From: an uncultured Candidatus Melainabacteria bacterium
GTDB taxonomy: Bacteria; Cyanobacteriota; Vampirovibrionia; Gastranaerophilales; Gastranaerophilaceae
Assembly: GCA_937898445.1 (NCBI GenBank)
Contig: CALEJY010000328.1
Coordinates: 1 to 27,569, forward strand
Reading direction: 5' to 3'
Length of the DNA: 27,569 nucleotides
Of the stretch, positions 23,301-27,569 are shown piece by piece. The notes under the pieces were generated by a model, which worked only from the letters and a program-made list of their open reading frames with translations, was not told the origin of the DNA and did no database searches. The translations under genes and the position numbers were made by a program. Position 1 is the first letter of the stretch. The number at the start of each line of letters is the position of its first letter.

Positions 23301-23528
23301 GATTTGCTACTTGCAGATGAATACGCTTATACAAACCAAGTTAAGGTAAGCCTGAAACTCTCTAAAGACGGCTCTGTTCAGGATGCAAGAATTGTTTCAA
23401 GCAGTGGTTCAACACAAATTGATAACATTGTGTTACAATCTGTTAAAGAAACTTTAAACGTTGTAAAACCGCCTAGTGACGAGGTTAAGACCCCAGATTT
23501 CAATTTGGCTCTTATCATATACTTTTAA
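20313..23528 (+). CDS. DUF1822-like / acidic-repeat / TM / TonB-C-like protein
   Basis: 1071 aa from the ATG at 20313 (SD AAAGGAG). (1) Residues 1-165: NRAYINTLGAELALKYLAS, then IDVRVVFDENAIFVPKSHFE and LVPDIYLVFYLAKDLSHVKFLGFFDP, which resemble the cyanobacterial DUF1822 domain. (2) About 314-375: a Gly/Ala-rich helix (IAGAAAGAIVGAAAGATAMA). (3) About 390-800: a very acidic linker with about eleven copies of a motif (I/V)S(L/F)(D/N)(D/N/E)(V/I), spaced roughly 20-50 residues. (4) One TM helix at about 868-890 (IIVAAALVTVLAAASAVLML). (5) A periplasmic end with a TonB-C-like fold: VSLKLSKDGSVQDARIVSSSG, then DNIVLQSVKETLNVVKPP. The orientation places about 860 residues inside and 180 outside. 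The sigma gene follows 37 bases later, so the two probably act together, perhaps as a signal-transducing anti-sigma-like pair. Function unproven. Confidence 0.75.
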   Translation: MGTEQETLIYIEDQDKLDASVAANAFAHKDVKNRAYINTLGAELALKYLASEDIDVSNIYNIHSIKKILEEMDISDIMLPNIHIDVRVVFDENAIFVPKSHFEYNLVPDIYLVFYLAKDLSHVKFLGFFDPKLINKNNANDKYYFIEKEKLSSAKDLKKYIEAHKSTTNETLSAEDYSNSERIIVAMSDNDISEADKKYLINQLTKSAELRDKFIEYENFETLSYKAMTDSEIKKPEIKEAVEETPSINDTAEIADTATEEDVTDVSENLEIDDMELEPIAPIEDIALDEDFNTDTTDVTDTTETPKNNEKSSNGIADIAGTAIAGAAAGAIVGAAAGATAMAAGEVAGFASTAAELGAVAETGMNIVDKGVDIAKDLVTGTSEEKISLDNIETPEIENTALPQEDIATNSISLDDVDTSAIDNISLPEENIETEQISLDNVEIPEPNAGEDFIDQIDNKISFDDIDTNVAENIAEPLNIDEEKVSLNEVDTTNIEPLENLDEQVDINENSISLDDVDVSNIETLNPKDDFQEETISFDNIDLDTTNISEENLNIDTNATEEKLSFNDVQEKESETQDENSNVEETISLDNIPQTDVEELDTSDFMDDVVSLDDMDLNLEETGLNETTEIADNIEPLDISETVKTENSEPVANTEENKEGFGKNLLENLTPENLDNISIEDLGLDDENLPETNAEDISSNDLLSQIDDILNSSATSDTPVEVPQNETTDTNVSLDDIPDISDLAETPVTTDENPNAEILDNIENLSDNVEEPTISEDNSEEESNATDGMLADIDDLLGGGFDSEENSAEPQVPQESPENVEDNENIGVLFNDTDPVTDAELDNIEEDVQSQSIPGAALMNKPKTNKNTIIVAAALVTVLAAASAVLMLKPKADNAADVVEPIATTQTPTDNVPATPTDTENILANTPDIKKDANNIQKAQPQELKNTAIKPKQGARESYMDVSKLVWDVPDSLSYSTKMQNYLRTAGKSIKLSLSADLLLADEYAYTNQVKVSLKLSKDGSVQDARIVSSSGSTQIDNIVLQSVKETLNVVKPPSDEVKTPDFNLALIIYF

Positions 23529-23540
23529 TTATGCTATAAT
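23512..23540 (+). promoter_or_regulatory. Internal promoter before the sigma-factor gene
   Basis: TTATCA (23512-23517), 17 bases, TATAAT (23535-23540) with a TGC extension (23532-23534). It begins inside the end of the upstream gene and shares its TGCTATAAT core with the oxidoreductase promoter. The sigma and ATPase genes can therefore be expressed without the long upstream gene. Confidence 0.6.
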
Positions 23541-23565
23541 GTGATAAGAACGAGGAAACCTTAAC

Positions 23566-24135
23566 GTGGAATTAGCACAAGATAAAATAGATTTAATAGA
23601 AAAAATAATTAAAAACGATAGAAAATTCGCCAATAACGAAGATTTGAACGATGATTTCTTTAACGAAACTTGCAAAAGATCTTTGTTAATTGTCAAGACT
23701 GTAACTTCTGATGCAACATTGGAAGCTTATTTGAGGAAAATTGCGACAACTTCTATTTTAAATGTCCTAAAAAACGAAGGCAGATTAAGACGAACTAAAA
23801 CCGGCTATATGTCAACTAAAGAAGTTCCACTTGAAACAGCTGTGCAGTCAAGCCTTCCTGATTACTCTAAAATTGAAGTAACATACGAACCGGTTGCTAT
23901 TCAAGATACGCCGGAAGATGTTGCAGTAAAAAAAGAAATTCTTCAAATTATAGTTGACTCTGTTTTTGAAGTTGACGAACAAGAACCTGACAAACAATAT
24001 GCAAAACTTTATGACCTTAGATACGAAAAAGGCATGACCCAAAAAGAAATTGCAGAAGAATTGTCTATCTCGCAATCAGAAGTTTCAAAAAGAATTTTCA
24101 AGTTGATGGAAAAGGTTAAACAGACATTCAACTAG
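23566..24135 (+). CDS. Small ECF-like RNA polymerase sigma factor
   Basis: 189 aa, GTG start with SD GAGGAAA seven to eight bases upstream. The C-terminus is a clear sigma region 4: LYDLRYEKGMTQKEIAEELSISQSEVSKRIFKLMEKVKQ, a helix-turn-helix that binds the -35. The N-terminal part (LEAYLRKIATTSILNVLKNEGRLRRTKTGY) looks like a diverged region 2 that ends in a basic patch. Length matches ECF/group-4 factors. It lies between the DUF1822-like gene and the ATPase gene. In cyanobacteria DUF1822 genes often sit beside such sigma genes (from memory, not checked here). It probably directs RNA polymerase to a small regulon; the target promoter is unknown. Confidence 0.85.
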   Translation: MELAQDKIDLIEKIIKNDRKFANNEDLNDDFFNETCKRSLLIVKTVTSDATLEAYLRKIATTSILNVLKNEGRLRRTKTGYMSTKEVPLETAVQSSLPDYSKIEVTYEPVAIQDTPEDVAVKKEILQIIVDSVFEVDEQEPDKQYAKLYDLRYEKGMTQKEIAEELSISQSEVSKRIFKLMEKVKQTFN

Positions 24136-24147
24136 GATTTTTATACA

Positions 24148-27099
24148 ATGAAGTGTCCAGTATGTAAAAAATCAATTCCTGACAATACTTTGAAATGTCC
24201 CTATTGCAAGGCTAGAACAGGTTTGATTTGCAAAAATTGTAATACAGTTAATTCAATATTTGATTTTAAATGCAAAAATTGTGGCAAAGAAATTCTTAAA
24301 CTTTGCCCGAATTGTAATAGTGTAAATTTCCCAAACACAACAAGATGCAGAAAATGTGGTTACTCGTTCCAAAAACCAAAAGTTGAAGATAAAAATATTA
24401 AACTTGAAAACCCTGCCAATCTTGTTTCTCAACAGAGTGCTAAAAATATTCTCGTTAAGGGAATTAATTCTCGTGACAAAAAAATCTTCTCTCTAAGCGG
24501 AGAAAAAGGTGTGGGTAAAACCGTTGTATTAAAAGCAATTATGAATGATTGCAAAAATTATTCTTGGCTTTACGGCAAGTGTACTCCAATCACGCAAATC
24601 ACATCCGGCGGATTAATTCAGGATATTTTGTTGAATATTTTTAATTTGCCGAATTTTTGTCTTACAAATTTACAATTCAAAAAAGATTCGTCAAGATTTT
24701 TCAAAAACGAATTTCCTGAACTTAATAATAAGGAAATTTTCGACCTCATAAACTTTTTATACCCAAGCAAAGACGGAACTTTTGAAGATATTGTCGCAAA
24801 TAAAAACAATACATTTGAATTTTTGAATAAAATATTTGATAAAATTACATCAGTCGGAAAATTTGTAATTGTTGTAGATAATTTTGATTTTATCGACGGT
24901 TTTTCATACGAGTTTTTGAGTAAATATATAAGAAAAGAAAATATTTGGTCAAATCTCAAATTTTTAATGCTTTACAATGAGCCAAAACCTGCGAAAGGAT
25001 ATTTCTATTTTCCAGAAAACAACGACGAAAGAATTTATCTTGATGTAGGAATTGCACCTTTAGAATTTGGTCAAATGGGTATGTTGGTTAGCCAGAAAAC
25101 ATCTAAAATTGAAGGTTTTCCAGAGCTTTCACAGCCGGAACTTCAAGAGATTTACGCAATCAGTAAGGGAAATCCGTCATACATCAATCACGCACTTGAT
25201 TTTTGTTTTGATTGCCAACTTTCCGGCAACGATTTTCAACTTGCAACAACCTTCAATTCTTTGCTAGAATTTAGACTTGGACTTTTGGCTCATATTAATC
25301 CGATTGCTTATGATATTTTGCTCGGTTCTGCAATTATCGGCGACAAAATCAATATGAACCTATTAAAAGAGATTTTCGAAGTTGATGACAAAACGTTTTT
25401 GGAAATAATGATTTATCTTAAAAAGATGGATTACATTACTCCAATAAACGATATCTATTGCGAATTTAGTTCACTTTTATTGTGGGAAACTATCCTAAAA
25501 ACGGCTAAAAACGACATAAACTACAATGCGATAAACAAAAAAATCTTTAAGCATTTAACCGGTTTTACGCTCAACTCTCACGCAATATTAGGAATTATTG
25601 CCCAAAACTTAAAACAACCGCAACTTGCACTCGAAATTTGGACTAAAAATACAAGACTTGCTTCTTACGTTGGCGATTTGAACCTATATGCAATTTCGCA
25701 AAAACAATCTTTAGCATTAATAAATGAATTTGACGAAACTCAAACGCTAAAAATTCGATACAACATATCAGAAAGATTAGGAAAACTTCTTGCAAATTCA
25801 AATCCGACAGAGGCTATTGAATATCTTCCGGATGCAATTTCTAACGCACAAGCAATCGGTGATAGCCCTCGAGAAGTTGAATTATTGGCATACCTTGCAT
25901 CATGTTGTCGCAAAACAGGGAATTATTTTGGTGAAGTTGAATGCGTAGATGCTGTTTTGAAAAAAGTTAAGCCGGAAAACAAACTGGAAATAGCTCTTTT
26001 AAAAACAACTAAATTGAATGCTTTATTAAACATTGGCAATTGCGGACAAATTATAAACATGATTGACACCGAAATTATGCCTGTACTTGACCAATATTTC
26101 GACAAAAAACAAAATGCAAAAGATACAAAACTCGGCTTTATGTACGAAACTTGGTTAAAAACATATTTAGTTTTGGCAAACGCTCTTGTTATGCAAGGGA
26201 ACGACAGATCTTTTGAAATTTTAACAATTCTTTTTGACATAATTGAAAGAAACCAAATTCAAGACGATTTGTTTATATGCAAATGCAAAATTACGCTTGC
26301 TTTTGCAAACACAATGAAAGGCAACTACAGAGCCTCAGAACAAATGCTTGAAGAAGTCTTGAAACTTTATCGTGGAAATACAATGGATAACGAAACAATT
26401 ATCCGTTGGAATTTTGTCAACATAATTAATAACTTCTTCCAAAAACAATATGATGGCATTCAAGAAGATTTGTTCCAAATCGTAACTTTTGCCAATAACA
26501 ATGGCGATAATTTTACAAAAAATATCCTTAAAACATTGCTTGGAAAAGTGTTTAAAGATAACGACAACGTAAAACAAGCAATTGAAATTTATAATGACCA
26601 AATCGCATATTTTGCAAAAGAAAAAATGGCAGTAGGCGCACTTTTGACTTGGTTTTTAATCGCTGATGCAACATTGATTACAGACGGAGCGCAAAGTGCA
26701 ATGGAAATTGCAGAACAAGCTCTTGAAGTTGCGCAAAACCCGAAAATAGACAGTTATTTCTTTACAGTGCTTTTGAAAATGGTTATTGCGAAATGTGCAA
26801 TTACAACATCTGATTTTGAAACCGCAAAAATTCACCTTGAAAACGCAATCTCGCTTGCAAAAAAATTCAACATGAATGATTTGTTATCTCGACTTTATAT
26901 TTTGTACGGCAAATATTTTCAAGAACTCGGTCTTGTAAAATCTGCCGAACAAGTTGAATATCTTCAAGGTGCAGAAAAAATGTATAAAACCGCAGAAGAA
27001 CTCATCACAAAAACAAAAAACAAATATGTTTTAAAAGAATTACGTCAATCAGGCAAATCTCTAACAACCTTCTGCGTGATGAATAATATTAAAATATAA
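24148..27099 (+). CDS. Triple zinc-ribbon / P-loop ATPase / TPR protein (STAND-like)
   Basis: 983 aa. Three zinc ribbons fill residues 3-70: C3-x2-C6/C17-x2-C20, C28-x2-C31/C42-x2-C45, C53-x2-C56/C67-x2-C70. A P-loop ATPase follows: Walker A SGEKGVGKT near 118-126 and Walker B FVIVVDNFDF near 238-247. Then a winged-helix-like piece (about 390-470), and from about 490 to the end helical pairs that read as TPR repeats (LAYLASCCRKTGNYFGEVEC, LLAYLASC-like and AKIHLENAISLAKKFNM). STAND ATPases with this order (sensor TPRs, ATP switch, effector end) are signalling switches; here the effector is zinc ribbons, not a cyclase or HTH. It starts 12 bases after the sigma gene, so it is cotranscribed. It may bind the sigma factor, RNA or protein partners; this is inference. 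Confidence 0.82.
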   Translation: MKCPVCKKSIPDNTLKCPYCKARTGLICKNCNTVNSIFDFKCKNCGKEILKLCPNCNSVNFPNTTRCRKCGYSFQKPKVEDKNIKLENPANLVSQQSAKNILVKGINSRDKKIFSLSGEKGVGKTVVLKAIMNDCKNYSWLYGKCTPITQITSGGLIQDILLNIFNLPNFCLTNLQFKKDSSRFFKNEFPELNNKEIFDLINFLYPSKDGTFEDIVANKNNTFEFLNKIFDKITSVGKFVIVVDNFDFIDGFSYEFLSKYIRKENIWSNLKFLMLYNEPKPAKGYFYFPENNDERIYLDVGIAPLEFGQMGMLVSQKTSKIEGFPELSQPELQEIYAISKGNPSYINHALDFCFDCQLSGNDFQLATTFNSLLEFRLGLLAHINPIAYDILLGSAIIGDKINMNLLKEIFEVDDKTFLEIMIYLKKMDYITPINDIYCEFSSLLLWETILKTAKNDINYNAINKKIFKHLTGFTLNSHAILGIIAQNLKQPQLALEIWTKNTRLASYVGDLNLYAISQKQSLALINEFDETQTLKIRYNISERLGKLLANSNPTEAIEYLPDAISNAQAIGDSPREVELLAYLASCCRKTGNYFGEVECVDAVLKKVKPENKLEIALLKTTKLNALLNIGNCGQIINMIDTEIMPVLDQYFDKKQNAKDTKLGFMYETWLKTYLVLANALVMQGNDRSFEILTILFDIIERNQIQDDLFICKCKITLAFANTMKGNYRASEQMLEEVLKLYRGNTMDNETIIRWNFVNIINNFFQKQYDGIQEDLFQIVTFANNNGDNFTKNILKTLLGKVFKDNDNVKQAIEIYNDQIAYFAKEKMAVGALLTWFLIADATLITDGAQSAMEIAEQALEVAQNPKIDSYFFTVLLKMVIAKCAITTSDFETAKIHLENAISLAKKFNMNDLLSRLYILYGKYFQELGLVKSAEQVEYLQGAEKMYKTAEELITKTKNKYVLKELRQSGKSLTTFCVMNNIKI

Positions 27100-27123
27100 T
27101 ATTAAAAAATTTTTAAACATATA

Positions 27124-27160
27124 AAAACACCGACCTTTGAAATTCAAAAATCGGTGTTTT
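27124..27160. terminator. Bidirectional terminator between the ATPase gene and the GGGtGRT gene
   Basis: AAAACACCGA (27124-27133) pairs perfectly with TCGGTGTTTT (27151-27160). The 17-base loop can fold further (TTTG/CAAA). Placed 25 bases after the plus-strand stop and 21 bases after the minus-strand stop. Confidence 0.85.
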
Positions 27161-27180
27161 AAAATTTATTTGCAAACTAA

Positions 27181-27569
27181 TTATTTGCGAAGTGCTTGGT
27201 CTACAGCTACTGCAACAGCAACAGTTGCACCAACCATAGGGTTGTTACCCATACCAATGATACCCATCATTTCTACGTGAGCAGGAACTGATGATGAACC
27301 AGCGAATTGAGCATCACCGTGCATTCTACCCATTGTATCTGTCATACCGTAAGATGCAGGACCTGCAGCTACGTTATCTGGGTGCAATGTTCTACCAGTA
27401 CCACCACCTGATGCTACTGAGAAGTATTTTCTATCATTTTCCCAGCACCATTTTTTGTAAGTACCAGCTACTGGGTGTTGGAAACGAGTTGGGTTAGTTG
27501 AGTTACCTGTGATTGAAACATCAACACCTTCTTTAATCATGATTGCAACACCTTCGTTTACATCATCTG
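27181..27569 (-). CDS. GGGtGRT family protein, N-terminus outside window
   Basis: The visible 128 residues are the C-terminal part; the frame is open at the right edge. The name motif is plain: FSVASGGGTGRTLHPDNVAAGPA. Before it lie SITGNSTNPTRFQHPVAGTYKKW and after it HVEMMGIIGMGNNPMVGATVAVAVAVDQAL. This is an uncharacterised family found in many anaerobes (family name from memory). No catalytic function is established. Codon use is more regular than in neighbouring genes, as expected for a highly expressed protein. Confidence 0.88.
   Translation of the reverse strand, partial: DDVNEGVAIMIKEGVDVSITGNSTNPTRFQHPVAGTYKKWCWENDRKYFSVASGGGTGRTLHPDNVAAGPASYGMTDTMGRMHGDAQFAGSSSVPAHVEMMGIIGMGNNPMVGATVAVAVAVDQALRK

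Overview
The window is AT-rich, gene-dense DNA from an anaerobic, probably flagellated bacterium. It carries a four-subunit 2-oxoacid:ferredoxin oxidoreductase, a GGGtGRT-family protein, fliO/P/Q/R with a switch protein, a DUF1822-like N-terminus next to a small sigma factor (a domain otherwise known mainly from Cyanobacteria), and several lineage-specific small proteins. Together these suggest a gut Melainabacteria/Vampirovibrionia relative (Gastranaerophilales-like). That placement is inference; no rRNA or marker protein is present to settle it.

Layout. Positions 1-621 (-) hold the N-terminal part of an RND efflux adaptor with a strong promoter and a palindrome at its start site. Positions 853-2334 (-) encode a coiled-coil protein of unknown function, preceded by a flagellar sigma-28-type promoter. 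Positions 2467-5174 (-) form a tight three-gene unit of unknown proteins (zinc-motif protein, multi-TM protein, helical protein) behind a structured leader. Positions 5352-11145 (-) hold a giant coiled-coil protein (1472 aa) overlapping a GlcD-type FAD oxidase. Positions 11314-14003 (+) are the oxidoreductase operon (ferredoxin, alpha/VorB, TPP-binding beta, gamma), followed by a small coiled-coil gene. Positions 14311-14609 hold no gene but are packed with palindromic repeats and a short tandem array. Positions 14610-18340 (-) are a flagellar export/switch operon: a FliM/FliN-like protein with two SpoA domains, FliO, FliP, an unusually long FliQ, and FliR. Positions 18541-19629 (+) are hemW, apparently leaderless. 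Positions 19697-20146 (-) encode a small membrane protein.

Positions 20313-27099 (+) are the most novel part. They hold a 1071-aa protein with a DUF1822-like head, about eleven acidic repeats, one TM helix and a TonB-C-like tail; then a small ECF-like sigma factor; then a 983-aa protein with three zinc ribbons, a P-loop ATPase and TPR-like helices. They read as one envelope-to-transcription signalling unit, with an extra internal promoter before the sigma gene. The window ends inside a GGGtGRT gene (-).

A recurring theme is short degenerate tandem arrays (8-bp units, and one 7-bp array) that start at or beside stop codons, three of them inside the flagellar operon.
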